A stretch of DNA of 40,775 nt from Lachnospiraceae bacterium (GTDB taxonomy: Bacteria > Bacillota > Clostridia > Lachnospirales > Lachnospiraceae), in the NCBI GenBank assembly GCA_014804655.1, contig JAAUZK010000011.1, positions 9,288-50,062 on the forward strand. The letters are read 5' to 3'. Positions 16,914 through 26,519 of this stretch are shown one piece after another. The notes beneath the pieces are model-generated. The model was not told the DNA's origin and did no database searches. It worked only from the letters and a program-made list of their open reading frames with translations. The position numbers and the translations under genes were made by a program. Numbering within the stretch: the stretch's first letter is position 1; each line of letters opens with the position of its first letter.

Positions 16914-17738
16914 ATGGAAAACAATACGAAAGAATTAGAGAGATTCGGGACGTTTCTGCATGCAGAGGAGTTGTCCGACAGGACACGGGAAATCTATCTT
17001 CTGCAAGCAAAACGTTTCCTGACATGGCTGGACGGACGTAAACTGACAAAGCAGGAGGTCATGAATTACAAGGAGACGGTCATCCGGGACGGCAGGAAAA
17101 CGGCTACCGTTAATCTGGCGATTATAGCGCTCAACCGGTATCTGCGCTATGCGGGATATGAGGAGTGTACGGTGCGTGCGCTCAGAGTGCAGAAGCCCCA
17201 GTGTCCCGATAATATCTTAAGCCTGTCGGAATACCGCAAAATGATGGTATATGCCAGACAGACGGGTCAGGAGAAGTATTACTGCATCATGAGAACGCTG
17301 GCCTTGACGGGGATTCGTGTCAGCGAATTGTCCGGCTGCACAGTGGAAGCGGTAGGGCAGGGCAGTTTCGAGGTGGAGAATAAGGGAAAGAGGCGAAATG
17401 TATATCTGCCGCGCAAACTGACCGGCGACCTGAAGCAATATTGCATGGAAGAACATATAGACGACGGGGTGATCTTTCGCGGGAGTACGGGGCAGCCCAT
17501 CAGCAGGATCGCGGTCTATAAGATGCTGGTAAGACTGGCACAGCGGGCGGGCGTTCCGTGGGAAAAGGCGCATCCGCACAGTTTCCGGCACCTTTTTGCC
17601 ATTACTTATATGGAGAAATATTCCAATCTGACGGAACTGGCGGATATTCTCGGACATTCCAGTATGGAGACTACCAGAATCTATACGACGACCTCGGCGG
17701 AGGACAAACGTCGCAGGATGAACGAACTTGATTTGTAG
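16914..17738 (+). CDS. Tyrosine recombinase/integrase (XerC/D-like)
   Basis: 274 aa. A SAM-like N-terminal core-binding domain (about 1-95) is followed by the catalytic domain. The catalytic set is visible: Arg in TGIRVSEL (about 135), Lys in NKGKRRN, HSFRH (His/Arg), LGHSS (His) and the nucleophile Tyr in TRIYTTTS (about 257). The length matches short stand-alone Firmicute recombinases rather than phage integrases, and there is no attachment site or phage gene nearby. GGAAGGAG precedes ATG. It follows rrf2 by 71 bp. Could be a second Xer-type housekeeping recombinase or a relic of an element. Confidence 0.9.
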   Translation: MENNTKELERFGTFLHAEELSDRTREIYLLQAKRFLTWLDGRKLTKQEVMNYKETVIRDGRKTATVNLAIIALNRYLRYAGYEECTVRALRVQKPQCPDNILSLSEYRKMMVYARQTGQEKYYCIMRTLALTGIRVSELSGCTVEAVGQGSFEVENKGKRRNVYLPRKLTGDLKQYCMEEHIDDGVIFRGSTGQPISRIAVYKMLVRLAQRAGVPWEKAHPHSFRHLFAITYMEKYSNLTELADILGHSSMETTRIYTTTSAEDKRRRMNELDL

Positions 17739-17877
17739 TAAAATATTTTTGATGTGTATCTTTATGACGGATCGGACAGAATATATTACAATAGGACAGA
17801 TGAACATACTTCGTGCGGCAACAGGCTGCATAAGATAAAATAACTGCCGTAAGTACAAGGAAGGGTAAGGTGATCAT

Positions 17878-18654
17878 ATGCAGCTTGCATTGGGACTGCT
17901 GATCCCGTTTGTCGGAACGACACTTGGGTCCGCAATGGTTTTTTGCATGAGAAATAAAATGAACCTGAAAGTGGAGAAAATGCTTCTGGGTTTCGCATCA
18001 GGCGTGATGATCGCAGCTTCGGTATGGTCGCTTCTGATTCCGGCCATCGACATGGCCAAGGAACAGGGTAAAATTGCGTGGATTCCCGCAACTGTGGGGT
18101 TTCTGGGTGGGGTATTATTCCTGCTGGCGCTGGACAGTCTGATTCCGCATCTCCATCCGGAAAGCAGTAAGCCGGAGGGAATAGAAGCTAATTTAAAAAA
18201 AACAACCATGCTTGTCCTTGCGGTGACACTGCATAATATTCCGGAGGGAATGTCCGTAGGCGTGACTTTTGCGGGCGCACTCCTGGGCAATACGGGCATC
18301 ACCATGGCGGGAGCATTTGCGCTTGCGCTGGGGATCGCCATTCAGAATTTCCCGGAGGGAGCGATCATCTCCATGCCGCTGCGCGGGGAAGGAATCTCGA
18401 AGCTTCGTGCATTTGTCTACGGATCCCTGTCGGGTGTCGTGGAACCTGTTGCGGCTGCGTTTACCATACTGCTTGCCGAGCAGATTGTGTCCGCGCTTCC
18501 TTATCTGCTTGCCTTTGCGGCAGGCGCCATGATCTATGTAGTGGTGGAGGAACTGATACCTGAATCGCAGATGGGAGAACACAGCAATATCGGAACCATC
18601 GGAGCAGCAGCCGGATTTGTGATCATGATGATACTGGATGTGGCGCTCGGATAG
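17878..18654 (+). CDS. ZIP-family divalent metal transporter
   Basis: A 258-aa inner-membrane importer of Zn2+/Fe2+-type metals with about eight hydrophobic helices. The diagnostic TM4 motif HNIPEGMSVG (about 119-128) and TM5 motif QNFPEGAI (about 156-163) are intact, as is VEPVAA in TM6. ATG has GGAAGGGTAAGG close upstream. Proximity to the Fe-S operon could reflect metal supply, but no shared regulatory site was seen. Confidence 0.94.
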   Translation: MQLALGLLIPFVGTTLGSAMVFCMRNKMNLKVEKMLLGFASGVMIAASVWSLLIPAIDMAKEQGKIAWIPATVGFLGGVLFLLALDSLIPHLHPESSKPEGIEANLKKTTMLVLAVTLHNIPEGMSVGVTFAGALLGNTGITMAGAFALALGIAIQNFPEGAIISMPLRGEGISKLRAFVYGSLSGVVEPVAAAFTILLAEQIVSALPYLLAFAAGAMIYVVVEELIPESQMGEHSNIGTIGAAAGFVIMMILDVALG

Positions 18655-18663
18655 ATTCCATTA

Positions 18664-18692
18664 TTGAAGTCGGGATAGATATCGTGTATAAT
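18664..18692 (+). promoter_or_regulatory. Promoter TTGAAG-17-TATAAT
   Basis: TTGAAG at 18664-18669 and perfect TATAAT at 18687-18692 with 17 bp spacing, about 40 bp before the chemoreceptor start. Confidence 0.8.
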
Positions 18693-18732
18693 ATGGATGC
18701 TATGATACTGGCAATTCAGGAGGTTACACGCA

Positions 18733-20010
18733 ATGAAAACAATTAAAGGAAAGCTGATGATCATTGTTTCGATAACGTCTTTTGCTGTTTTGTTTATCGG
18801 TTCTGTCGTAAGCGCTCTGAGTATCGGTAAGGCGGACACGGGCAGTGCGGTTGGCGCAGGACTTGTGATCGGCGTGATCGGAATGGCGGCGGTTGATTTG
18901 ATCGTAGGAACCACGTTCAATAAGGCACTGCGCCCGCTGGCGGAGCTTAAGCAATTCGCCACAGGTAATTTCAGCGGTCAGGAGAGTGAGGGCAGTAAGG
19001 CAAAGGTGGCAGCCGGATTTAAGGATGAGATGGAAGAGGTTACATATGCTACCAGCAGCATTAAGCAGCATATCAGGGAGATTACCACGGGTACGAATAA
19101 GGAAGCGTCGAGCATAGCCGAGACTGCTTCGGAGGCGTATGCCGAAATGGCGACCCTGAATAATAATATTGACGAGATGGACCAGATTATGGAGAGGCTC
19201 ATTGGTCAGGTTGAGGAAGCGGCGGAAGTGACACGGTCGATCAGTCAGGCAAGCAATGATATCGGTGAGACGGTGGATGACGTTTCGCACAAAGCTTCCG
19301 ATTCTGCGGGCGCTTCGAGAGAGATTAATACCCGTGCGGAGAAGCTGTATGTGAGTACGCTAGAGTCTAAGAAGCAGGCGAGTCTGATCTATCACAGCAC
19401 GGAGCATGAATTGGAGCGTGCGCTGAAGGAAGTGGAGAAGATCGAGATCATCAAAAACCTGTCGCAGGAGATCGGCGGTATTGCCAACCAGACGAATCTG
19501 ATTGCGTTAAATGCAGCAATCGAGGCGGCAAGAGCCGGTGAGGCGGGCAAAGGATTCGCTGTGGTTGCCGATGAAGTGCGGAGTCTGGCGGAGAATTCAC
19601 AGGTTACGGTGGACAAGATACAGAAAGTAATAGATGATGTGGTGAGTTCCGTTATGGATTTAAGAGACAGCGCCACGAAGCTGTTAAGCTTCATGACGGA
19701 TCACGTGATTCAGGATTATCATTCCATGGTGGACACAGCCGAGCAGTATCAGAAGGATGCGGCATTCTTCGACAATATTGCCAGCGATCTGGGAGCGGCT
19801 TCCGAGCAAATGGGCGCTTCCGTGGAGGAGATGCTGGCATCTCTGCAGACGGTGACAGGGTTAAACAGCGTGATTGTCGACGAAGTCCACAATGTAGCGG
19901 AGGCTATGCAGCATACCAATGTCGGTTCTGAGGAGATCCTGCGCAAAATGGCGATTCTGGACAGAAGCAGCCGGTCCTTGCAGGAGATCGCAGCGACATT
20001 TAAGATCTGA
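18733..20010 (+). CDS. Methyl-accepting chemotaxis protein lacking a sensor domain
   Basis: A 425-aa receptor with two adjacent hydrophobic helices (about residues 8-30 and 35-56) and only a few residues between them, so no extracellular domain. A HAMP-like stretch and signalling domain follow. The tip is [20 protein letters not shown] at about 253-272. The C-terminal third ([18 protein letters not shown] onward) resembles the coiled coil of cytoplasmic-type receptors. CAGGAGGT precedes ATG. The stop overlaps the convergent AGCS gene by 11 bp. Such receptors may sense intracellular or membrane state (inference). Confidence 0.93.
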   Translation: MKTIKGKLMIIVSITSFAVLFIGSVVSALSIGKADTGSAVGAGLVIGVIGMAAVDLIVGTTFNKALRPLAELKQFATGNFSGQESEGSKAKVAAGFKDEMEEVTYATSSIKQHIREITTGTNKEASSIAETASEAYAEMATLNNNIDEMDQIMERLIGQVEEAAEVTRSISQASNDIGETVDDVSHKASDSAGASREINTRAEKLYVSTLESKKQASLIYHSTEHELERALKEVEKIEIIKNLSQEIGGIANQTNLIALNAAIEAARAGEAGKGFAVVADEVRSLAENSQVTVDKIQKVIDDVVSSVMDLRDSATKLLSFMTDHVIQDYHSMVDTAEQYQKDAAFFDNIASDLGAASEQMGASVEEMLASLQTVTGLNSVIVDEVHNVAEAMQHTNVGSEEILRKMAILDRSSRSLQEIAATFKI

Positions 20011-21295
20011 TATGTTTTTGCAGGCAGTATAGTGCCAGCACGTTGGGCAGTACCATAATGGCGTTGATCAGATCCGTGCTCTCCCAGACGAGACGCATCG
20101 GGATGATGGCACCGAGATAGATCATCACAGTATAGGCGAGCTTATAGAGCGGGATACCTTTTTTACCCATAAGGTATTCCGTTGCTTTTTCTCCGAAGTA
20201 TGACCAGCCGATTAACGTGGTGACAGCGAAGGCGGCGAGAGAGATCGTCAGGAAAGCATCTCCGACATAGGGCAGATGAGCGAAAGCAGCCGCAGTCAGT
20301 CCGGTCTCGGCCGCGCCTGCCACGGAGGCAGGATCGTAGAGCATGTTGGAGACGATAACCAGTCCGGTGATCAGGCACATGACCACGGTGTCCCAGAATA
20401 CGGCGGTCATGGATACATACGCCTGTATGCGGGGGTCCTTGACATGGGATGCTGCCGCGGCGATGGCTGAAGTACCGATTCCTGCCTCATTGGTGAAGAG
20501 GCCTCTGGCGATGCCGTAGCGTACGGCGTGCTGAAGGGCAGCACCCGCCATGCCGCCAGCCATGGAGCGGAAGCCGAAGGCACTTTTGAGGATAAGTACA
20601 CAGGTATCGAGCAGTACGCTTCGATAGAGGATCAGCAGCAGTATGCAGCCTAACAGATAGACAAAGCTGATGGCCGGCACTGTGCGTTCACACAGATTGG
20701 CGATACTGCGGACGCCGCCCAGAATCACCGCCGCGGTGAGAAAGGCCAGAATGATTCCCACCAGATGGGGCGACAGACCGAAGGAAGCGGAGGCCGCCTG
20801 TGTGACGGAATTTGCCTGCGTGGTACAGCCGACACCGAAAGCGGCAAGCAGTGTGCAGAAGGCATACAGACTGCCAAGTTTACTATTATGTAAACCGTTT
20901 TTTAACACATACATGGGACCGCCGACGTAGGAGCCGTCATCACGGCGGCTGCGAAACAGGACGCTTAAGTAACATTCGCTGTATGCGGTAGCCATGCCCA
21001 GAATACCGGTGATCCAGCACCAGAATATGGCACCCGGGCCACCCAGGGCTACGGCAGTGGAGACACCGATGATATTGCCGGTGCCCAGCGTAGCTGCCAG
21101 TGTGGTGGCGAGAGCGGAGAAGGGTGACAGGTTCTGCTCCGTATTGTCGGCTTTGCCCAGAGAGAGCTTCAGGGCATAGAGGAGATTGCGCTGCGGGAAA
21201 TGCAGCTTTACGGTAAAATAGATGTGCGTGCCTAACAGCAGCGCAAGCAGGGGAAATCCCCAGATCAGGTCGTTGAGTCGCTCCAGTATTGACAT
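20000..21295 (-). CDS. Sodium:alanine symporter, AGCS family
   Basis: A 431-aa integral membrane amino-acid carrier (alanine/glycine:cation symporter) with about 10-11 helices. Family marks include [46 protein letters not shown] and [16 protein letters not shown]. Start ATG 21295 gives the normal family N-terminus ([13 protein letters not shown]), with GGAAAG about 12 bp upstream; the longer frame up to 21418 is not hydrophobic or family-like. Tail-to-tail overlap with the chemoreceptor gene. Confidence 0.94.
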   Translation of the reverse strand: MSILERLNDLIWGFPLLALLLGTHIYFTVKLHFPQRNLLYALKLSLGKADNTEQNLSPFSALATTLAATLGTGNIIGVSTAVALGGPGAIFWCWITGILGMATAYSECYLSVLFRSRRDDGSYVGGPMYVLKNGLHNSKLGSLYAFCTLLAAFGVGCTTQANSVTQAASASFGLSPHLVGIILAFLTAAVILGGVRSIANLCERTVPAISFVYLLGCILLLILYRSVLLDTCVLILKSAFGFRSMAGGMAGAALQHAVRYGIARGLFTNEAGIGTSAIAAAASHVKDPRIQAYVSMTAVFWDTVVMCLITGLVIVSNMLYDPASVAGAAETGLTAAAFAHLPYVGDAFLTISLAAFAVTTLIGWSYFGEKATEYLMGKKGIPLYKLAYTVMIYLGAIIPMRLVWESTDLINAIMVLPNVLALYCLQKHIRS

Positions 21296-21419
21296 AGACG
21301 GTATCGCTTTCCGCTCGATTATATTTTCAGTATATAAATATGGAGCGGTAAAAAGAACCAAAATGTGGTAAGATGGATAAGAAGCGGGACGATCGGAGAT
21401 TTCGGCATGGAGGGTCACT

Positions 21420-21794
21420 ATGGAAGAGAAAGCATATGAATGGGCACGTGCATTGTGTCATTATGCGTGTGAAGGAGAAGCGTTTCTGCAGGAATTCTGG
21501 CAGTTGCTGACACAGTCGGAAGGGGTCTATCGGGAATTTACACATTATCTGGAACATCAGGATTTCTTATGTGAGTATAAGATAGCAGGATACAGTGTAG
21601 TAGACCTGATGGTCTGGCAGATGGATCACTTCAAGGCACAGATGGATCGGGGCAGAGATGATATGAAGAACAATGGGGATAAGATGTTACTGATGGCATT
21701 TCATACCATGCTTAAGATGGAGCGTGATCCGGAGCGGTATGTGAATCTGTTGCAGACCGAGACAGGGACGGATTATCCTGAAAAATATAAATAA
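21420..21794 (+). CDS. Hypothetical protein, 124 aa
   Basis: A soluble, mostly helical protein with a start region (MEEKAYEWARALCHYACEGE) and acidic/aromatic helices. It has no metal motif or membrane segment. GGAGGG about 6 bp before ATG. It lies 20 bp upstream of the nucleoid-associated gene and is probably co-transcribed with it and the DUF2974 gene. I do not recognise the family; it looks like a Lachnospiraceae-restricted protein. Confidence 0.75.
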   Translation: MEEKAYEWARALCHYACEGEAFLQEFWQLLTQSEGVYREFTHYLEHQDFLCEYKIAGYSVVDLMVWQMDHFKAQMDRGRDDMKNNGDKMLLMAFHTMLKMERDPERYVNLLQTETGTDYPEKYK

Positions 21795-21814
21795 GAACGG
21801 GAGAAATACATAGG

Positions 21815-22840
21815 ATGAATAAAGAAGAGATCAGAATTAAGAATGTGATCGTGCATATTCTGGATTCTACCATCGGTATGCCGGTGTTGTCGGATACGGA
21901 ACTGGAATACGGCTCTGAGGTGGCTGAGTTTCTGAAAGAACATATCGCACGGATCAGTTCCGGAGACGATGCGAAGGAGTGTCGTTTTTATAAAGAAGAA
22001 TCGGAGGTATACCATCTGCTGAACGCCTATGCGGACGAAGATTTCGTGTCGATCAGCAAGGATATTGCCACGCAGCTCTATGAGATCATGAACAGCAATA
22101 TAGATATCCCGGCGGCGGATCTGATGGTGGTGCGTTTTAAGGAGGGGGAGGATGAGTATCTGGCTCTTCTTAAGATGAATTATAAATCCCTCTACACGCA
22201 TCGCACGATGGCGACAGAGGACGGCGAGGGCAACAGCAATGAGATTATCAGGCATAAGTCGATTCTTCCTTCGGAGACCCAGCGGTTGACGGAAGCGGCG
22301 ATCATAAGGCTGCAGGATCTGGCATTGTGGGTGATCGAGAAAAAGTATGAGGTGAACGGAGAGAAGATCAATTATTTTTCTTTTCTCTTCTTAAAGTGCA
22401 GTGCACATCTGTCGCATAAATCCAAACTGTCCATCGTGAGCCGTGCCGTGGAGAATGTACAGAAGGAAGGGTACGATGAAACAGAACGGTTCGAGAAGCA
22501 GATGCGTGCCAAGAGCATCATACAGGAGGAGATCGAGGAGAAGGGCGGTTTCGTGGTAGAGGAGCTGGCGGAGCGAATCTTCGAGGAACAACCGGAATTA
22601 AAAGTGGCTTTTCAGGATAAAATGGAAAAGTATGATATGGTGAAGGAAGAGATTCAGCCCCAGAGTGAAAATACGGTGCGCAAGTATCAGAGCCAGCATT
22701 TGTACACGGATACGGGGATCGAGATTAAGATACCGATGGAACAGTATAAGAATCCGCGGAGCGTGGAGTTCATCACGAATCCCGACGGAACGATCTCGGT
22801 ACTGATTAAGAATATCGAACATCTGGAAGCGAAGCTGTAG
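21815..22840 (+). CDS. Nucleoid-associated protein, NdpA/YejK-like
   Basis: 341 aa. Overall layout and segments such as VRFKEGEDEYLALLKMNYK, the HKSILPSETQRLTEAAI stretch and the C-terminal GIEIKIPMEQYKNP/ITNPDGTISVLIKNI match the 37-kDa nucleoid-associated family (NA37), cytoplasmic DNA-associated proteins of unclear role. Firmicute members sit near diverse genes. It starts 20 bp after the 124-aa gene, with GGGAG upstream, and is followed 21 bp later by DUF2974. Confidence 0.85.
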   Translation: MNKEEIRIKNVIVHILDSTIGMPVLSDTELEYGSEVAEFLKEHIARISSGDDAKECRFYKEESEVYHLLNAYADEDFVSISKDIATQLYEIMNSNIDIPAADLMVVRFKEGEDEYLALLKMNYKSLYTHRTMATEDGEGNSNEIIRHKSILPSETQRLTEAAIIRLQDLALWVIEKKYEVNGEKINYFSFLFLKCSAHLSHKSKLSIVSRAVENVQKEGYDETERFEKQMRAKSIIQEEIEEKGGFVVEELAERIFEEQPELKVAFQDKMEKYDMVKEEIQPQSENTVRKYQSQHLYTDTGIEIKIPMEQYKNPRSVEFITNPDGTISVLIKNIEHLEAKL

Positions 22841-22861
22841 AAAGCAGGAGTGGTGAAGTGT

Positions 22862-24025
22862 ATGGGGACGATATTGGATTATCTGAAAGAATACGGTGAT
22901 TATACCTTGCAGGAGAAGCCTCTTAGCGAAGTGGACAGTCTGGTGCTCAGCCAGTTTGCTTATCTGAAATTCGACGAGGTGGCGCTCGGTGCCGATGAGG
23001 AACAGACCATGGTGAGTCTGCGTGAGATTGCTGAGCATGAGAAGTATGACAGCCTGTACGGTGATGAACGCTATCGGAAGGAGAACTCAGCGCTTTTTCA
23101 GGCAATGTATCATGGCAGACGTTTCGGCGGTTTGAAAGTTGGAAGTTATGTAAACTATATTGATCTTGAGACGGAGACACAGTTTTCGGCGGTGACATTT
23201 CTTCTGCCGAACGGCATAAGCTATGTGGCATACCGCGGAACCGATGAGAACATCGTAGGATGGAAAGAGGATATGAATCTGGCCTTTTCGGAACCGGTGC
23301 GCGGACAGTACATGAGCGTGGACTATCTGGAGCGCGCAGCGCGCAGGATACAAGGGGATTTCTATGTGGGCGGACACTCTAAGGGCGGCAATCTGGCCAC
23401 TTATGCCTGCATGAACTGCCGAGGAGAGGTGCGGCAGCGCATCTTTGCGATCTTTGATCACGACGGACCGGGGTTCCGGCCGGAAGTGAAGGAGCAGAGC
23501 GCTTACGGCGAGATCGCAGACAGAATCCATAAGACGATACCGCATTCTTCTTTAGTGGGAATGCTTCTGTATACGGATGGCGCTTACCGGGTAGTGGAAA
23601 GCAAGACCATCGGGCTGGCACAGCATAATCCTTATACGTGGCTGGTGGATGGTGATCACTTCCGGATCGTCGAGGAACTATACGAGGGTCGCAGGTTCAT
23701 GGACGAGGCGTTAAACCAGTGGATACTTTCACTGGATCAGGAGCAGATGCACACCTTTGTAGATACCTTCTATAAGATCATACTTGCTTCCGAGACCGAT
23801 AATCTGATCGACTTTACCGCCAACTGGTTTCAAAGCATACACAAGATCAGTGCGGCGCTTAAGGGTATCGATCCGGAAACCGGCAGGGTTATGATCCGGA
23901 TCATGAAGTCTCTCTTTGACATTGTCTCGCTGAATGCCAAAGAACGGGTAAAGAGCAGGACCGAACTGCAAAGAGAGAGATTCGATGAGGGGATGCTGCA
24001 GTTGGAGCAGATGTTTACGAAATAG
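22862..24025 (+). CDS. DUF2974 (Mbeg1-like) lipase-fold protein
   Basis: 387 aa, alpha/beta-hydrolase-like. The nucleophile elbow GGHSKGGNLA is intact near residue 177, preceded by the family strand YVAYRGTDENIVGWKED. No signal peptide, so cytosolic. DUF2974 members are predicted esterases/lipases of unknown substrate. ATG 22862 is preferred: GCAGGAG ends 11 bp upstream, and the in-frame GTG at 22850 overlaps that site. Its stop overlaps the convergent C26-type gene by 11 bp. Confidence 0.9.
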   Translation: MGTILDYLKEYGDYTLQEKPLSEVDSLVLSQFAYLKFDEVALGADEEQTMVSLREIAEHEKYDSLYGDERYRKENSALFQAMYHGRRFGGLKVGSYVNYIDLETETQFSAVTFLLPNGISYVAYRGTDENIVGWKEDMNLAFSEPVRGQYMSVDYLERAARRIQGDFYVGGHSKGGNLATYACMNCRGEVRQRIFAIFDHDGPGFRPEVKEQSAYGEIADRIHKTIPHSSLVGMLLYTDGAYRVVESKTIGLAQHNPYTWLVDGDHFRIVEELYEGRRFMDEALNQWILSLDQEQMHTFVDTFYKIILASETDNLIDFTANWFQSIHKISAALKGIDPETGRVMIRIMKSLFDIVSLNAKERVKSRTELQRERFDEGMLQLEQMFTK

Positions 24026-24659
24026 GCTGTTGTGCGGCGAAGTATCGTAGGAGATGTTCGCCGCCGGCCTCCGTCATGCGTTCGGGATGCCACTGGACGG
24101 CCATGACGGGCAGACTTGTGTGCATGATTCCCTCGATGATATTGTCGCCGGAGCGGCATACGGCAGTAAGTCCGCTGCCCAGCCGGTCCACGGCCTGATG
24201 ATGGGCGGAATTGACCAGCGTACTTGTGCCGTATAGCTGATAGAAGAAATCCATGCGGTTCAGTCCGTTGTGATAGACATAGTGATATTGATCCTTACCG
24301 ATCCATTTGTGCATATCCGCGGTGTCGATATCCTGTATGATCGTTCCGCCAAGCTGTACGTTGATTAACTGCATCCCTTTGCATATGCCCAGTATGGGCT
24401 TTTTTTGTTTCATAAAAAAGCTGAGCGCCTGCAGCTGTATGATATCCAGTTCCGTATCAATATTGTAGGAACCGTGGTTGTTCTGTCCGAAGAAGGCGGG
24501 TGTGATGTCTCCGCCGCCGGGCAGCAGCAGATGACTGGCAAGGGCCGCTTCCTCCACGGACAGAGTGGTGATATAAGGAATCTCCAGACGATGGAGAGCA
24601 GTTTCATAGTTGTGTGTGGCGTCGGCGCGCCCGACGATTGCGATAGCGGCAAAAGGCAT
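24015..24659 (-). CDS. Gamma-glutamyl-gamma-aminobutyrate hydrolase family (peptidase C26)
   Basis: A 214-aa class I glutamine-amidotransferase-like hydrolase. LLLPGGGDITPAFFGQ, the nucleophile elbow ILGICKGMQLINV and the His-Glu of VQWHPERM are present, giving a full Cys-His-Glu triad. It is about 30 residues shorter than PuuD-type enzymes, mainly at the N-terminus. AGGAA precedes ATG. It is alone on the minus strand with its own promoter (24691-24719). Substrate could be a gamma-glutamyl amine or peptide; unproven. Confidence 0.9.
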   Translation of the reverse strand: MPFAAIAIVGRADATHNYETALHRLEIPYITTLSVEEAALASHLLLPGGGDITPAFFGQNNHGSYNIDTELDIIQLQALSFFMKQKKPILGICKGMQLINVQLGGTIIQDIDTADMHKWIGKDQYHYVYHNGLNRMDFFYQLYGTSTLVNSAHHQAVDRLGSGLTAVCRSGDNIIEGIMHTSLPVMAVQWHPERMTEAGGEHLLRYFAAQQPIS

Positions 24660-24690
24660 AGGGTGTTCCTCATGACGGCAATATTACTAT

Positions 24691-24719
24691 AGTATATGTG
24701 GAACCGTGGAAATTGTCAG
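24691..24719 (-). promoter_or_regulatory. Promoter CTGACA-17-TATACT
   Basis: On the minus strand CTGACA (24719-24714) and TATACT (24696-24691) are 17 bp apart, upstream of the C26 gene. A 17-bp near-repeat of this region (AGTATRYGTGGAACCGT) recurs at about 24733-24749. Confidence 0.75.
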
Positions 24720-24774
24720 TGAGGATATTACAGTATGCGTGGAACCGTCGGCAGAAAGTCGGGCGCACGGAAAA

Positions 24775-25593
24775 CTAGGAGCGACCGTTTAGCAGCGCAA
24801 CGGGTCCGGATATGACTTCCCGCGCCACATACAGTACACTGTCCATGCGTGCCTGCATGCTCCATTTGGCCAGAGTCAGTTCGCCGCGAGCAATCTCAAT
24901 GCAGGTGATACAGCGGGGATGAACACAACTGCCGGTGTTATAATAATAGGCGGGTTCGGCAGGCAGTACGGGGCGATGAGTATGCCCCGTGATTAAGATA
25001 TGCCCGTTTTCTTCGGCCCAGCTGCGTAGAGTTTCTTCACATTTTTCTTTTACTTCGTAGTTCTTCGCTGCACTGGTGGGGTCTAAAATGCCGAGGTTTT
25101 CCAGTGGATTCCAGAAGTATCTAACTAGGAAACGCGCCAGAGGCCAGAGTGTGGAATTAAGCAGACTTGCCTGATGGCCGTGGGTCAGATACAGCGATTT
25201 TTCGGGTGCTGACTGCGAATGAAGAATGATACCTTCATAGTAGCCGGGACATTTTCTCTTGACGATATCGTGATTGCCGTAGATCAGATACAGGCGTTCC
25301 CGTTGCTCAAACTTGGCAAACATGTCGTATACATCGCTGTGAATCTCGGTGATGTTTTGTATTTTCCTGTTTTCCCATAATTCTTCCCCGTCGCCCAATT
25401 CAATATAGGTAAAGCCGTTTCGATAATAGTAATCCATGGCCGCAAAGTACAGGTGCTGATTTTTCAGAAAGTTATCCGAAGAGGTGCCCACGCCCCTGTG
25501 GCAGTCGCTGACAAGGACGTATTTCGAGCAGTGATTCAGCGGAAGTACAGGGGCCTGTGCAAAGGCGCGGTTCAGACGATCCACGGCGCTCAT
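24775..25593 (-). CDS. Calcineurin-like metallophosphoesterase
   Basis: A 272-aa binuclear metal phosphoesterase. Motifs in order: VSDCHRG (DxH), LGDGEELWEN (GDxxE variant), YGNHD, LTHGHQA and ITGHTHRPV. The pattern is close to the UDP-2,3-diacylglucosamine hydrolase-like or LpxH-like group, though lipid A is not expected here. ATG 25593 has AAAGGA 6 bp upstream and overlaps the upstream DUF4474 gene by 4 bp (ATGA), giving tight translational coupling. Substrate unknown. Confidence 0.9.
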   Translation of the reverse strand: MSAVDRLNRAFAQAPVLPLNHCSKYVLVSDCHRGVGTSSDNFLKNQHLYFAAMDYYYRNGFTYIELGDGEELWENRKIQNITEIHSDVYDMFAKFEQRERLYLIYGNHDIVKRKCPGYYEGIILHSQSAPEKSLYLTHGHQASLLNSTLWPLARFLVRYFWNPLENLGILDPTSAAKNYEVKEKCEETLRSWAEENGHILITGHTHRPVLPAEPAYYYNTGSCVHPRCITCIEIARGELTLAKWSMQARMDSVLYVAREVISGPVALLNGRS

Positions 25594-26519
25594 GGTTTTT
25601 CCTTTCGCTGCGGCGGACGGCAGCCACATTTCTTGTGACAACGTCTGTGGAATCTGCGTATGCGGAATAGTCTTCTGAATGCCGCGGGAAGATAGTAGTA
25701 AAGGAAAAGAATGCGGTCTTCGGTGCGGATAAAGGGTCTGGTGACGTAGACGTACAGTTTGCAGCATATGCGGTTTACGCATTGGGAAAGCCGACGGTGG
25801 AAGCGTGTCAACAGATTGAAGTCTTCGGAGTAGGACGAACGAAAGACGAAAGAGCAACAGAGACCCTGAATGTCGAGTTGTTTCAATTCATAGCCTGCGC
25901 GGCATAACCCCTCATAGAAAGCGTCACACATTTCCGAATCGGGAAAACAGATGGAAGCGTGCAGACATAGTTCAGAAGGGTTTGAGAAAAGTCCGGGCTC
26001 GAATATCGTGAGCCACCAGTGTCTTTCGGAAAGTTTGAGACAGTCCATGTCGTTGCGGCACAGACGCAGTGTGCATGGAAGCATTTCATCGTCTTCGATG
26101 GCGGCAAAGTGAGCCGTCTTGTATTCTTCCGCAGAGAGAATCCGGTCGGCGTGGTAGATCCCGATTTCCGCACCGGTGTTGATGCCGTATTGCCCTTTCC
26201 AGAGCTCGATCAACCATGTTCTGCCGCGATAGTCGAAATAGATCGGCAGGGCGTCGAAGACTATCTGGAAGCGGGGTGCCATATAGTCATAAAGCCATGT
26301 GTAACCGGCCGTTTTCTGCCATGCATCAAGCGTGGACGAGAAGAAGCCGCAGCGGCAGTGATAGGCGTAACCGAAAGGCTTAGCAAGTTGTTCTAACAGG
26401 GAACATTTCTGACATTTATCCATACATTTGATACGGCAGATGATCTTCCGTCTGCGGTGCCATGAGAAGATCATACAGAATAGAACGAGTAATAATAAGA
26501 TAAGCAGTGCATAGTACAT
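25590..26519 (-). CDS. DUF4474 domain protein, membrane-anchored
   Basis: 309 aa. An N-terminal signal-anchor helix (about 2-18) is followed by a Cys-rich linker (CRIKCMDKCQKC). The DUF4474 core (about 70-230) includes AGYTWLYDYMAPRFQIVF, IYFDYRGRTWLIELWKGQYG and INTGAEIGIY. The C-terminal tail is very basic and Cys-rich. DUF4474 is a Clostridia-typical family of unknown function. First gene of the pair with the phosphoesterase. The ribosome site is weak (AGGTT, about 9 bp). Confidence 0.85.
   Translation of the reverse strand: MYYALLILLLLVLFCMIFSWHRRRKIICRIKCMDKCQKCSLLEQLAKPFGYAYHCRCGFFSSTLDAWQKTAGYTWLYDYMAPRFQIVFDALPIYFDYRGRTWLIELWKGQYGINTGAEIGIYHADRILSAEEYKTAHFAAIEDDEMLPCTLRLCRNDMDCLKLSERHWWLTIFEPGLFSNPSELCLHASICFPDSEMCDAFYEGLCRAGYELKQLDIQGLCCSFVFRSSYSEDFNLLTRFHRRLSQCVNRICCKLYVYVTRPFIRTEDRILFLYYYLPAAFRRLFRIRRFHRRCHKKCGCRPPQRKEKP

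Noticed and set aside
16914..17738. Prophage or integrative element marked by the tyrosine recombinase
   Set aside because: No tRNA, attachment repeats, excisionase or phage genes nearby; flanking genes look like core chromosome.
24675..24750. 17-bp direct repeat near the C26 promoter as a regulatory tandem site
   Set aside because: Only two imperfect copies, one of them overlapping the promoter; may be a local duplication.
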